A stretch of 64,000 bases of DNA from Synechococcus sp. PROS-9-1. GTDB lineage: Bacteria; Cyanobacteriota; Cyanobacteriia; PCC-6307; Cyanobiaceae. The DNA lies in contig NZ_CP047961.1 of the NCBI RefSeq assembly GCF_014279775.1, forward strand, positions 992,001-1,056,000. Direction: 5' to 3'. The position numbers and the translations under genes were made by a program. Shown here piece by piece: positions 35,310 to 43,688 of the stretch; positions within the stretch are counted from its first letter, which is position 1; each line of letters begins with the position of its first letter. The notes beneath the pieces are model-generated. The model was not told the DNA's origin and searched no databases. It saw only the letters and a list, made by a program, of their open reading frames with translations.

Positions 35310-35639
35310 TCAGAGTGATTGGGTCTCTATTAGTGACTTCAAGGCCTGACTTCCCAGCCATAGACCCAGTCCAACCATCAGCAAACCTGCCATTTGTTCC
35401 AGGCGCTCTGGGGGAAGGATGGTGGAGAGCCAACGTCCCACCAGAACTCCCACCAGGCTTGAACAGATCAACGCCAGCGCTGCCCCGATAAACACCACCC
35501 ATGGCTCGCCGGATTGGGCGGAAAGGAGAAGCGTGGCTAATTGGGTTTTGTCACCCAATTCAGCGAGGAATACGGTGGTAAAGGTACTAAGCAGAACGGC
35601 ATTAAAACCAAGCTTGCTGTCGCTACCTGCTTCAGTCAT
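35310..35639 (-). CDS. Half-size UPF0016/Gdt1-family membrane protein (B)
   Basis: 109 residues, three predicted membrane helices, with its own AELGDKTQLAT motif (about 24-34). It pairs with the following gene to rebuild the usual two-domain Gdt1 arrangement as a heterodimer. The homologous Synechocystis Mnx protein exports manganese to protect photosystem II; function here is by homology. It overlaps the YkgJ-type gene by eight bases. Confidence 0.88.
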   Translation of the reverse strand: MTEAGSDSKLGFNAVLLSTFTTVFLAELGDKTQLATLLLSAQSGEPWVVFIGAALALICSSLVGVLVGRWLSTILPPERLEQMAGLLMVGLGLWLGSQALKSLIETQSL

Positions 35640-36006
35640 CGGAATTCTGAGGTGAGCGAATCAACCGCTCGAACTTACGCAGTTCCAGGCTTCTTCCGCC
35701 ATGAACAGATCGAATTTGCTGCCTACAGCAATCAATGGCGAAGTCATTGACCTCCTCCGTAGCTACCGCAAATAAATCGGCTAAACCACTCACCCTGCAA
35801 AAGTCTGGGCGCTGCTCATAAATCTTGCAGCGCCTGCCTCCCTGGTCAAAATGTCGACACCATCCGTCCTCTCCCACCATCTCCAGATAGATCGTTTGCT
35901 GTTCATCGGATAAAGCTTGAAGAGCTTCCTGTCGTTCAGCCGGAGCAAGCCTGCAACAAGCACCGCAGTGATTCAGGCAAGACCAGTGAAGGGGTGGGCG
36001 GCTCAT
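35632..36006 (-). CDS. YkgJ-family Cys-cluster protein
   Basis: 124 residues. Cysteines cluster as CLNHCGACCRLAP (near 9-21), then WCRHFDQGGRRCKIYEQRPDFCR, then DCCRQQ, which matches the YkgJ (UPF0153) zinc/iron-cluster family. These are widespread and thought to bind metal; the substrate is unknown. It starts with ATG 36006 and overlaps the Gdt1-type gene by eight bases, so the three genes are likely one transcript. Confidence 0.85.
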   Translation of the reverse strand: MSRPPLHWSCLNHCGACCRLAPAERQEALQALSDEQQTIYLEMVGEDGWCRHFDQGGRRCKIYEQRPDFCRVSGLADLFAVATEEVNDFAIDCCRQQIRSVHGGRSLELRKFERLIRSPQNSDD

Positions 36007-36124
36007 GGCTCAATTCAGATCTAGCTGTGACAAGGCATCACAGTGATACCTCTCGATGAGGGCAATGCGGTGGAACGCCCCGTACCCTTTTGGAGGCATC
36101 ATGCTGATCAACTGCTTTCCTTCC

Positions 36125-36232
36125 ATGGGATTTGATATCCACCTGATTGCAAATTTTGGGGCTCTTGCTCTTATCACGCTTGCTGGCCCAGCAGTGATCT
36201 TCATCCTCTTCTATAGGCGCGGAGCTCTCTGA
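36125..36232 (+). CDS. psb30: Photosystem II reaction center protein Psb30 (Ycf12)
   Basis: One-helix subunit of photosystem II, near the cytochrome b559 side. 35 residues: [16 protein letters not shown] followed by [19 protein letters not shown]. The GPAVIF helix and the RRGAL end are characteristic. An in-frame ATG at 36101 has GGAGG four bases upstream and would add eight residues, so the true start may be 36101. Its 3' end overlaps the convergent CLC gene end by 22 bases. It is the sole plus-strand gene inside a long minus-strand run. Confidence 0.85.
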   Translation: MGFDIHLIANFGALALITLAGPAVIFILFYRRGAL

Positions 36233-37572
36233 AGCTTTGCGAGTGCGTGATAAACCGGTGTTCGGGAGACCAGCCGGCCGGTGTATGCGGCGATGACGGC
36301 CGTGAGACAAGCGCCTGCAAATAATTGTTGATCGCCCACGAGTCTCCAGGAAAAAATCAAGGAGACCAGAGGCAATTGGGTGGCTCCAGCAAGTCCTGCT
36401 GCTAAGCCAAGACCTACACCCACCTGGGTGCTGAATCCAATCACTGCACAGACCGTATAGCCAAGAACGGCACCGAACGTCAGCGATGGGTCGATCAATC
36501 CACCTGGTACGCCTGGTGCAAGCGCGAGCATGGGACCGATCACCCGCACAACGGTGATCCAAATGCTCACGATCCCCGAGCGCAAATCGTTGTGCTCAGA
36601 GCCAAGTCCCGGCAAGCCACGCTCGAGAAGTTGTTTCACGAGGGCTTCACCATCCGCAGTGCTTGTACCCCAGCTCAACAGGGCGAGCAAACTGAGTGAG
36701 GCACCAAGGCATAGTCCAGTGCGCAGGGGACGCTGCCGGACCATTGGAGCCAAACGTGCTGTGGTCCAGACGAGTCCTCGATTGAAGAATCCACCCACAA
36801 GACCAGCGGCAATTCCGATCGGAATTGCCAAAAAGAGTTGTTCTTTTTCCGGCGCGAACACATTGATCAGACCTAACCCGAAGATCGGTTCTCCTCCAAG
36901 GTTTGAAAATCCAGCCGCGGCGACGCAGACCAGCAAAGCTGGCCAGATCGTGACGATTGAATATTCAGCTGTGAGCTCCTCAAGCATGAACACAACGCCA
37001 AGCAGAGGGGTGTTAAAACCACCAGCTAGACCGGCACCTCCCCCAATGGCGACCATCTGTCGTTCGGTGAGAGCTGGCATCCAATTGGGCCAACGCTTTT
37101 GAGTGGCTCGTGCCACTGCTGAGCCAAATTGCACCACCGGACCCTCCCGTCCCAGGGGAAACATGGCTGCTGTCGCCACAGACCAAAGGATTCCTCTGTG
37201 CAGAGTGCTGCCTGCTTCCATTGCATCTGGCATCAACGATGGATCTTCCAGAGCGTTCATCGTTGAAGGAATTCCTGATCCAGCGCCGCCCCGCCACGGT
37301 CCCCGTTGAAGAATCAACAGGATTGGCATCACCACGACGGGAGCAAGGGCAATCAGCAGACCAATGGAGGTCCAGCGTGTTTGGCCAGTTGTGGGCAAGA
37401 ACTCGAAGAACCACTCCTGAATGCGATCGACGAGATTCAGGGGGAGGCAAGCCAATCCGATCAAGACGCCAACAATGAGCAAGCCAATGCAATGGCGCCC
37501 AAGTCGAAGGATCTCGTTCAAGACCGACGCTGGTCCACGGAACAGTGAGCTGGTGGTTTTAGCAGAGGTCAT
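36211..37572 (-). CDS. CLC-family chloride channel/transporter
   Basis: 453 residues from ATG 37572, which overlaps the recJ stop by ATGA. About ten membrane helices. All three filter motifs are present: [15 protein letters not shown] (with the gating Glu), and [11 protein letters not shown]. The C-terminal regulatory CBS domains are absent. It is probably a Cl-/H+ antiporter or channel of the plasma or thylakoid membrane. The frame is open further upstream (to 37902), but that would overlap recJ. Confidence 0.92.
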   Translation of the reverse strand: MTSAKTTSSLFRGPASVLNEILRLGRHCIGLLIVGVLIGLACLPLNLVDRIQEWFFEFLPTTGQTRWTSIGLLIALAPVVVMPILLILQRGPWRGGAGSGIPSTMNALEDPSLMPDAMEAGSTLHRGILWSVATAAMFPLGREGPVVQFGSAVARATQKRWPNWMPALTERQMVAIGGGAGLAGGFNTPLLGVVFMLEELTAEYSIVTIWPALLVCVAAAGFSNLGGEPIFGLGLINVFAPEKEQLFLAIPIGIAAGLVGGFFNRGLVWTTARLAPMVRQRPLRTGLCLGASLSLLALLSWGTSTADGEALVKQLLERGLPGLGSEHNDLRSGIVSIWITVVRVIGPMLALAPGVPGGLIDPSLTFGAVLGYTVCAVIGFSTQVGVGLGLAAGLAGATQLPLVSLIFSWRLVGDQQLFAGACLTAVIAAYTGRLVSRTPVYHALAKLQRAPRL

Positions 37573-39479
37573 GGAAGCAGGCCGAGGCCAATGCAAGCGT
37601 CTTGAATGAGGCGAGCAACATAAGGGTGTCTTGCCCTGTTGTCTTTGCTTTCGAAGACTCCTTTGCTGTTGATCAGCCCAGCCAGGCTCTCTCCAGACTG
37701 ATTCCGAATCTCTACGGTTGATTTGTTGGGGCTTGTGCAGCGATAAACGACTAGCCCGCGCTGCAGATCCAAGCAGGCGTGATGTTCTCGTAAAGCCTGG
37801 ATTTCGAGCTGCAGTTTTGCTTCTCCTTGCCAGCGGTTGAGGCTGATCCGAAACGCCACATCCACGCTGGTTGGAAGTGGTTGGGTTTGTTGCCAACGCC
37901 AAGCGATGGCTTCCCGCTCACAGTCATCTTGAGTCAAAGTGAGTTTCAGGTGACCGCCGCGGAGCAATCGTTGTGATGTCACCTTGCAACCCCTCGACCA
38001 AAACAGTGGCGCTGGATGGCCGATTCCAAAGGGTTCAAGAGTGAGCAACGCCGACCAGAGTTCGTGATTGATTGCTGCTAGCGACAACAGGGCTTCTGGT
38101 TCCACCAAAAGGCCTTCTCCACGCGCTTCGATCCAGTCCATTGCCAAGGCATTGAGCTGCTCATGCAGTCGATGAACCTGCTCGGGCTTCACTGTGAACC
38201 CTCCTGCGGCGGGGTGCCCGCCATGGCGTTCAAGAAGGGCTGTGCAGTGGTCGAGAGCGCTGTCGACAGCGAACCCTTCTGGAGCCCGCACCGAGGCCCG
38301 CATCAGGCCATCGCCATCAGCAGCCAGAAGGGCGGTTGGACGTTGAAATCGTTCCATCAGACGTGCAGCAACGATGCCAATCACTCCGTGATGCCAGTGG
38401 CCTTGAGCGAGCAGAAGGAATGGTGGCAAGGGATCACGGTCAGACTCCAATAAGGCCAATGCTTCGGCCTCAATGGCATCACAGAGTTCTCGCCGCTGTC
38501 GGTTGAGACTGTCGCATTGCCGGCCGAGCTCAATCGCGCTGTTTTGGTCGTCTGCGGTGAGTAAATCCACCACCAACTGGGGATCGCCGATCCTCCCCAC
38601 CGCGTTGATTCTGGGAGCCAGTTGAAAACCGATGTCATCGGCGCGCAGGGGGCGATCACCGAGTCCTGCGAGTTGCTGGAGGGCGCGCACTCCTGGACAG
38701 TTGCTTCGATGGAGATGAAGCAACCCTTCTCTAAGGAGTGTCCTGTTGGCACCTGTCAGCGGTGCCATGTCGGCCACCGTTCCAATGCAAAACAAATCAC
38801 GAGCACTGGAGATGGCTGCTGGTTGGCGCATCTGTTCTGCGAGTTCTCTCGCCAGGACATAGGCGAGTCCAACGCCTGCTAACCCCCGATAGGGAGAGTG
38901 GTCCGGCGTCGTGGCCGGATGAATTAAAGCGAGAGCTTTTGGGGGTGTTTTTGGGAGCGTGTGGTGATCGGTGAGCACCACCTCCATGCCCAGATCTTCA
39001 GCTCTGCTCAGGGCTTCGTGAGCAGCCACTCCGTTATCGACCGTGACAATGAGCCGAACTCCACTGTCATGGAGTTCATTCACCATTGAACAGTTCAAGC
39101 CGTAGCCATCAGCCATACGGCTTGGGATCGCTGCCTGGGGTTCCGCCCCCAAGGTGCGCAAGGTGCGCAGCAACAACGCCGTACTCGTCATCCCATCGGC
39201 GTCGTAGTCGCCACAGATTGCAACGCGTTCTGCCTTTAAACAGGCCTGACGCAAGCGATGGACGGCCGTTTCCAAGTCAGGGAAGTGGCCATCAGGCTTG
39301 GGTAAGGGGGAATCACTCAGCAGTGCATTCACCTCATCTGGTTCTGTCAGACCGCGGCGGAACAGCAGTGCACGGAGGGGCAGAGGAAGGGGAACCCCAT
39401 CCAAAGCAGTGAGGTCAATGCCCCGCGGTAGTTGCCATTGCTGAATCGAGGCGGCAGACGGCAACGGGCAGGAGCTCAA
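37569..39479 (-). CDS. recJ: Single-stranded-DNA-specific exonuclease RecJ
   Basis: 5'-to-3' ssDNA exonuclease of the DHH superfamily, for recombination and mismatch repair. 636 residues. The DYDADG motif (91-96) and LTDHHTLP (about 168) are the manganese-binding catalytic motifs, with HHGVIGIVAARL and a GGHPAAGGFTV block in the DHHA1 domain. A C-terminal OB-type domain follows. It is co-transcribed with the CLC gene. Its start is near the divergent HAD gene. Confidence 0.95.
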   Translation of the reverse strand: MSSCPLPSAASIQQWQLPRGIDLTALDGVPLPLPLRALLFRRGLTEPDEVNALLSDSPLPKPDGHFPDLETAVHRLRQACLKAERVAICGDYDADGMTSTALLLRTLRTLGAEPQAAIPSRMADGYGLNCSMVNELHDSGVRLIVTVDNGVAAHEALSRAEDLGMEVVLTDHHTLPKTPPKALALIHPATTPDHSPYRGLAGVGLAYVLARELAEQMRQPAAISSARDLFCIGTVADMAPLTGANRTLLREGLLHLHRSNCPGVRALQQLAGLGDRPLRADDIGFQLAPRINAVGRIGDPQLVVDLLTADDQNSAIELGRQCDSLNRQRRELCDAIEAEALALLESDRDPLPPFLLLAQGHWHHGVIGIVAARLMERFQRPTALLAADGDGLMRASVRAPEGFAVDSALDHCTALLERHGGHPAAGGFTVKPEQVHRLHEQLNALAMDWIEARGEGLLVEPEALLSLAAINHELWSALLTLEPFGIGHPAPLFWSRGCKVTSQRLLRGGHLKLTLTQDDCEREAIAWRWQQTQPLPTSVDVAFRISLNRWQGEAKLQLEIQALREHHACLDLQRGLVVYRCTSPNKSTVEIRNQSGESLAGLINSKGVFESKDNRARHPYVARLIQDACIGLGLLP

Positions 39480-39525
39480 GCAGCCTGCATTGTGCTTCGT
39501 CCTTCAAGCTGTTGCCATCAATTGC

Positions 39526-40290
39526 ATGGCCGTCATGCCTGTCTTGAAGACCGTGTTCTGGGATGTGGATGGCACCCTTGCGGACACAGAAATGGATGGG
39601 CATCGACCAGCCTTCAACCGAGCTTTTGTTGAACAGGGTTTGAATTGGACCTGGGACCCAGAGACCTATAAGCGTTTGCTGAACATTCCTGGTGGAAGCC
39701 TTCGCATGAAAACCTTTGCGCAGCAGCAGGGTGACGTTTTGAGTGATGCGCAGATTGCTCAGCTGCGCACTTCCAAGCAGCGTCACTATCTCGATGCAGT
39801 GCGTGCCGGAGCTGTGTCTCTGCGCCCAGGTGTAGATCGTCTTCTTGGTGAGCTTCAGGAGCGTGGGATTGCTCAATGGATTGTGACCAGCAGCGGTGCT
39901 CTTTCCGTATCCGCGCTGTTAGACACCCTGTTTCCCGGTGACGTCCATCCGTTTGCTGGGGTGATTAGTGCCGATGATGTGTCGAGCCATAAACCCTGTC
40001 CTGATCCCTATTTGAAGGCGCTTGAATGCAGCAACACCGATCCAGATGCGGCTTTGGCATTTGAGGATTCAACGCCCGGCCTTCTCTCTGCCAAAGCGGC
40101 TGGACTTCGTTGTCTCCTGATGCCTTCCCCATGGGATCAGGAGCTCTATCGGTATCAAGCTCGAGCCGAGGCGGTGCTGGATCATCTTGGAAATACCCAG
40201 CTTCCATGCCGTGTTTCGAGCGGCCCCCCTTGTGTGGATGGGCTTGTCACGCTGGAGTACTTGCAGATGCTTCTCGTCTTACCTGATTGA
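39526..40290 (+). CDS. HAD-family hydrolase (CbbY-type)
   Basis: About 254 residues from ATG 39526 (in-frame 39490). Motif I is FWDVDGTLADTE (Asp nucleophile), motif II is VTSSGAL, and motif III/IV is DPDAALAFEDSTPGLLSAKAAG. This fits the CbbY/phosphoglycolate-type phosphatase group, which in autotrophs dephosphorylates sugar bisphosphates such as xylulose-1,5-bisphosphate. The substrate is inferred. The stop overlaps the next ATG by one base. Confidence 0.88.
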   Translation: MAVMPVLKTVFWDVDGTLADTEMDGHRPAFNRAFVEQGLNWTWDPETYKRLLNIPGGSLRMKTFAQQQGDVLSDAQIAQLRTSKQRHYLDAVRAGAVSLRPGVDRLLGELQERGIAQWIVTSSGALSVSALLDTLFPGDVHPFAGVISADDVSSHKPCPDPYLKALECSNTDPDAALAFEDSTPGLLSAKAAGLRCLLMPSPWDQELYRYQARAEAVLDHLGNTQLPCRVSSGPPCVDGLVTLEYLQMLLVLPD

Positions 40291-40628
40291 TGACGACCCA
40301 TCTCACCCGCTATGAACAGTTTCAGCGACGGATTGGTGTTCAACTCACGCGATCGCTAACCGGATCGTGGCGTCGCCGCAGCCTGGGTGTTCTTTCCCTG
40401 CTGCTCGGGTTCCTTTTGGGCAGCAATTTCACCATGTATTGGTTTCAACAGGTCGATCAACAACGCCCTTTTGTTGTGCTCTCGATGGTGTTCGTGATTG
40501 AGCTGTTGGTGAGGGCTAGGACGTATGTCAAACGCGAACCCTGGCCCATTGGTTGGCTGGCGATCGACAACATCCGTATCGGGGCTGTGTTTTCAGTCGT
40601 CTTTGAGGCCTTCAAGCTTGGCTCCTGA
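40290..40628 (+). CDS. Ycf20-like protein (DUF565)
   Basis: 112 residues from ATG 40290. It has a basic N-terminus (RIGVQLTRSLTGSWRRRS) followed by two membrane helices (about 30-50 and 65-82) and a short C-terminal IRIGAVFSVVFEAFKLG. This matches the DUF565/Ycf20 family, which is associated with thylakoid membranes and non-photochemical quenching in algae. It is tightly coupled to the HAD gene and lies ten bases before glycerate kinase. Confidence 0.88.
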   Translation: MTTHLTRYEQFQRRIGVQLTRSLTGSWRRRSLGVLSLLLGFLLGSNFTMYWFQQVDQQRPFVVLSMVFVIELLVRARTYVKREPWPIGWLAIDNIRIGAVFSVVFEAFKLGS

Positions 40629-40638
40629 TCCGTCTCCA

Positions 40639-41559
40639 ATGGCTCCCAAAGGTTTGCCTTTGCTCCTTGAAGCCTTGGGTTGGTCCGATCCCGAGCGCTG
40701 GTGGAGCCTTTGGCAGCAACGCGGTGGTTTTGAGCTTGCGCGTCGCGTTTGGCCCGCAGACGTAAAAGATGAATGGCTGCTGGGTGTGGCGTTGCCATTG
40801 CTCTCGCAGGCAGAGAGTCTCTTGGAGATGGGTGGTCGTCCCCTGCTCGGACTGAGTGCTCTCCCTGGATGCGGAAAATCCACCCTTTGCGATTGGCTTG
40901 TGCAAGCCAGCTCCGAGTTGGGATGGTCGATCGCGTTTGTTTCGATCGATGATTTTTATTGGCCTGGCCCGGAGCTTGATCGACGGATGGCAGGAAATCC
41001 CTGGGGAGTGCCCAGGGCCATACCGGGTAGTCACGATCTTGAGTTGATGGCCACGGCCCTCGATCAGTGGCGAGAGACGGGTGTGTTGAACGCCCCTCGT
41101 TTTGATAAATCCCTACGTCAAGGTCGAGGGGATCGCAGTGAATGGGTTCGTTCCACTCCTGATTTAGTCGTTCTGGAGGGATGGTTCGTGGGCGTTCTCG
41201 TTTCCGATGAGCTTTCTTGCACACAGAACACCCATTCGCTTGAGCTCACGACGGAAGAGTTGCTGTATCGCGAGCAGCTCTTCCGGCTCTTGCCTGACTA
41301 TGAACCGATTTGGAATCGAATCGATAAGCTTTGGCACCTCAAATCCCAAAGCGGCACATCAAGCCGGCTTTGGAAGCGACAGCAGGTGGAGACCCAAGCC
41401 AAGACAACCGGTGTTCAAGTGCCTCAATCCGCTGTCCAAGATTTTGTTCGGATGATTGAAACTGCATTTCCAGCACCTTGGCTGCAGGATCTGCATCAAT
41501 CCGATGTTGTGATTGATCTCACGAACCAACGCGCTGTTCGAGAGATCACCTTGAAATGA
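40639..41559 (+). CDS. glyK: D-glycerate 3-kinase
   Basis: Final step of the photorespiratory glycolate pathway: glycerate to 3-phosphoglycerate. 306 residues from ATG 40639. P-loop LPGCGKST (about 75-82), the conserved SIDDFYWPG block, the GVPRAIPGSHDLEL segment, the DFDKSLR-like FDKSLRQGRGDR region and VVLEGWFVG identify the plant-type GLYK family. The frame is open to 40525 inside the upstream gene. It ends two bases from the convergent rpmF. Confidence 0.93.
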   Translation: MAPKGLPLLLEALGWSDPERWWSLWQQRGGFELARRVWPADVKDEWLLGVALPLLSQAESLLEMGGRPLLGLSALPGCGKSTLCDWLVQASSELGWSIAFVSIDDFYWPGPELDRRMAGNPWGVPRAIPGSHDLELMATALDQWRETGVLNAPRFDKSLRQGRGDRSEWVRSTPDLVVLEGWFVGVLVSDELSCTQNTHSLELTTEELLYREQLFRLLPDYEPIWNRIDKLWHLKSQSGTSSRLWKRQQVETQAKTTGVQVPQSAVQDFVRMIETAFPAPWLQDLHQSDVVIDLTNQRAVREITLK

Positions 41560-41561
41560 AT

Positions 41562-41738
41562 TCAGTCCTCGCTGTCATCAGCATCAGCAACGGGGTACAC
41601 AAAACCTTGAGCGCGGCCACTCAACACTGATTTGCCGATTGACATGGCACGTTGTGCAGCAGTGGCTGCTTTTGCCTTCCAAACAGCATGGCGTTGATTG
41701 CGCTTGCCTTTAGAGGTTTTCTTCTTCGGTACAGCCAT
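41562..41738 (-). CDS. rpmF: 50S ribosomal protein L32
   Basis: 58-residue large-subunit ribosomal protein. [20 protein letters not shown] is the universal L32 N-terminus, followed by [22 protein letters not shown]. The acidic DADDSED C-terminus is a cyanobacterial feature. It is on the minus strand, stop only two bases from glyK and its promoter facing ftsH. Confidence 0.97.
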   Translation of the reverse strand: MAVPKKKTSKGKRNQRHAVWKAKAATAAQRAMSIGKSVLSGRAQGFVYPVADADDSED

Positions 41739-41825
41739 TGCAGCCGGAACTCATCCAATCGCCCATAATCTACTTTAGAGAGTCCGCTCGTCAAATCGCT
41801 ACTCTTAATACATCGCAGGAACGGT

Positions 41826-43688
41826 GTGAGTTCAGGTCAGGAAGATCGTGAAATCATCGTCTCCCAGGCATCTGGGACCGATGCCAAGGAAAGGCCCACC
41901 AATGTGTTTGCTCGTTTCGAATCGGATCCACCGCCGAGTTACAGCGAATTATTGACGCAAATTTCAGCGGGAAAAGTCAAAGATCTGCAATTGGTTCCTG
42001 CTCGCCGGGAAGTGATCGTGGAATACGACGACGGCCGCAACGCCGTTGTGTCCACGCTGGCGAACGATCAACAGATCTTGCGCACAGCTGAATCAGCTGG
42101 CGTTCCCCTGACGGTGAAAGATGTTCGTCAGGAACAAGCTTTGGCTGGATTGGCAGGAAATTTGGCCTTGATCGCTTTGATTGTGATCGGTCTTTCCTTT
42201 CTTCTTCGTCGCTCAGCTCAGGCCGCAAACAAGGCCATGGGCTTTGGTCGCAGTCAAGCGCGGATTCGCCCTCAAGATGAAATCACCGTTCGATTTGAGG
42301 ACGTTGCCGGGATCAGCGAAGCCAAGGAGGAACTTCAGGAGGTCGTGACCTTTCTGAAGCAGCCGGAGAGTTTTATCCGTCTTGGAGCGCGGATCCCTCG
42401 GGGGGTTCTGTTGGTGGGACCACCTGGAACGGGAAAAACATTGCTTGCCAAAGCCATTGCTGGGGAGGCTGGGGTTCCGTTTTTTTCGATTGCGGCATCT
42501 GAGTTTGTAGAGCTGTTTGTGGGCGTTGGTGCCAGTCGCGTTCGCGACCTGTTTCGCAAGGCCAAGGAGAAATCGCCATGCATCATTTTTATCGATGAAA
42601 TTGATGCCGTTGGCCGTCAACGCGGTGCAGGAATTGGGGGAGGGAATGATGAGCGCGAGCAGACCCTGAATCAGTTGCTGACAGAAATGGACGGTTTTGC
42701 TGATAATTCAGGTGTGATCCTGCTTGCCGCCACCAACAGGGCTGACGTGCTCGATACGGCATTAATGCGTCCAGGACGTTTCGATCGTCGTATCCAGGTC
42801 GACCTGCCTGACCGCAAGGGGCGTGAGGCGATTCTTGCGGTCCATGCCCGAAGCCGGCCTCTTTCAGACGAGGTGTCTCTGGCTGATTGGGCCTTAAGAA
42901 CTCCAGGATTTTCAGGTGCTGACCTGGCCAATCTCATTAATGAGGCCGCGATCCTTACGGCGCGGAATGACCGATCATTTGTTGGCAGCTCAGAATTAGA
43001 GGCAGCCCTCGAACGCATCACGATGGGCTTATCCGCGTCTCCACTGCAAGACAGTGCGAAGAAACGGCTGATCGCCTATCACGAAATAGGCCACGCCCTG
43101 GTGGCAGCCCATACTCCTCATGCCGATCCCGTGGACAAGGTGACCTTGCTTCCACGCAGTGGCGGTGTGGGCGGATTTACCCGATTCTTCCCTGATGAGG
43201 AGGTGATTGATTCCGGCCTGGTCAGCAAGGCTTATTTGCGGGCCCGTCTTGTGATGGCACTCGGCGGTCGTGCAGCAGAGATGGTGGTGTTTGGGCCTGG
43301 TGAGATTACCCAGGGGGCGAGTGGAGACCTGCAAATGGTGTCTCAGCTCGCCAGAGAAATGGTGACTCGCTTTGGATTTTCTTCTCTGGGGCCTGTTGCG
43401 CTTGAAGGTGGAGATCAGCAGGTGTTTCTAGGCAGAGACTTGATCCATACCCGTCCCTCTTATGCGGAGAGCACAGGTAAAGCGATTGATGCTTGTGTCC
43501 GCCAACTGGCAATCCAAGCTCTCAATGAAGCGATCGCCTTGTTAGAGACCCGTCGCGAGGTGATGGATCGTCTTGTTGAAGCCTTGATTACAGAAGAAAC
43601 GCTATCGAGTTCGCGTTTTCATGATTTGGCCGGTCTTGATGCACCTCTCAACAAAACTGTCCTGGCCCAAAGGCCAGTTGCGACTTGA
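41826..43688 (+). CDS. ftsH: ATP-dependent zinc metalloprotease FtsH
   Basis: Membrane-anchored AAA protease that removes damaged photosystem II D1 and other membrane proteins. 620 residues from GTG 41826. One N-terminal membrane segment is near [20 protein letters not shown] (about 107-125). Walker A GPPGTGKT is at about 198-205, followed by [10 protein letters not shown] and the second region of homology GRFDRR. The zinc motif HEIGH is at about 419-423. The stop overlaps the following UPF0182 start by TTGA, a stable association in cyanobacteria. Which paralogue (1-4) it is cannot be told from sequence here. Confidence 0.96.
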   Translation: MSSGQEDREIIVSQASGTDAKERPTNVFARFESDPPPSYSELLTQISAGKVKDLQLVPARREVIVEYDDGRNAVVSTLANDQQILRTAESAGVPLTVKDVRQEQALAGLAGNLALIALIVIGLSFLLRRSAQAANKAMGFGRSQARIRPQDEITVRFEDVAGISEAKEELQEVVTFLKQPESFIRLGARIPRGVLLVGPPGTGKTLLAKAIAGEAGVPFFSIAASEFVELFVGVGASRVRDLFRKAKEKSPCIIFIDEIDAVGRQRGAGIGGGNDEREQTLNQLLTEMDGFADNSGVILLAATNRADVLDTALMRPGRFDRRIQVDLPDRKGREAILAVHARSRPLSDEVSLADWALRTPGFSGADLANLINEAAILTARNDRSFVGSSELEAALERITMGLSASPLQDSAKKRLIAYHEIGHALVAAHTPHADPVDKVTLLPRSGGVGGFTRFFPDEEVIDSGLVSKAYLRARLVMALGGRAAEMVVFGPGEITQGASGDLQMVSQLAREMVTRFGFSSLGPVALEGGDQQVFLGRDLIHTRPSYAESTGKAIDACVRQLAIQALNEAIALLETRREVMDRLVEALITEETLSSSRFHDLAGLDAPLNKTVLAQRPVAT

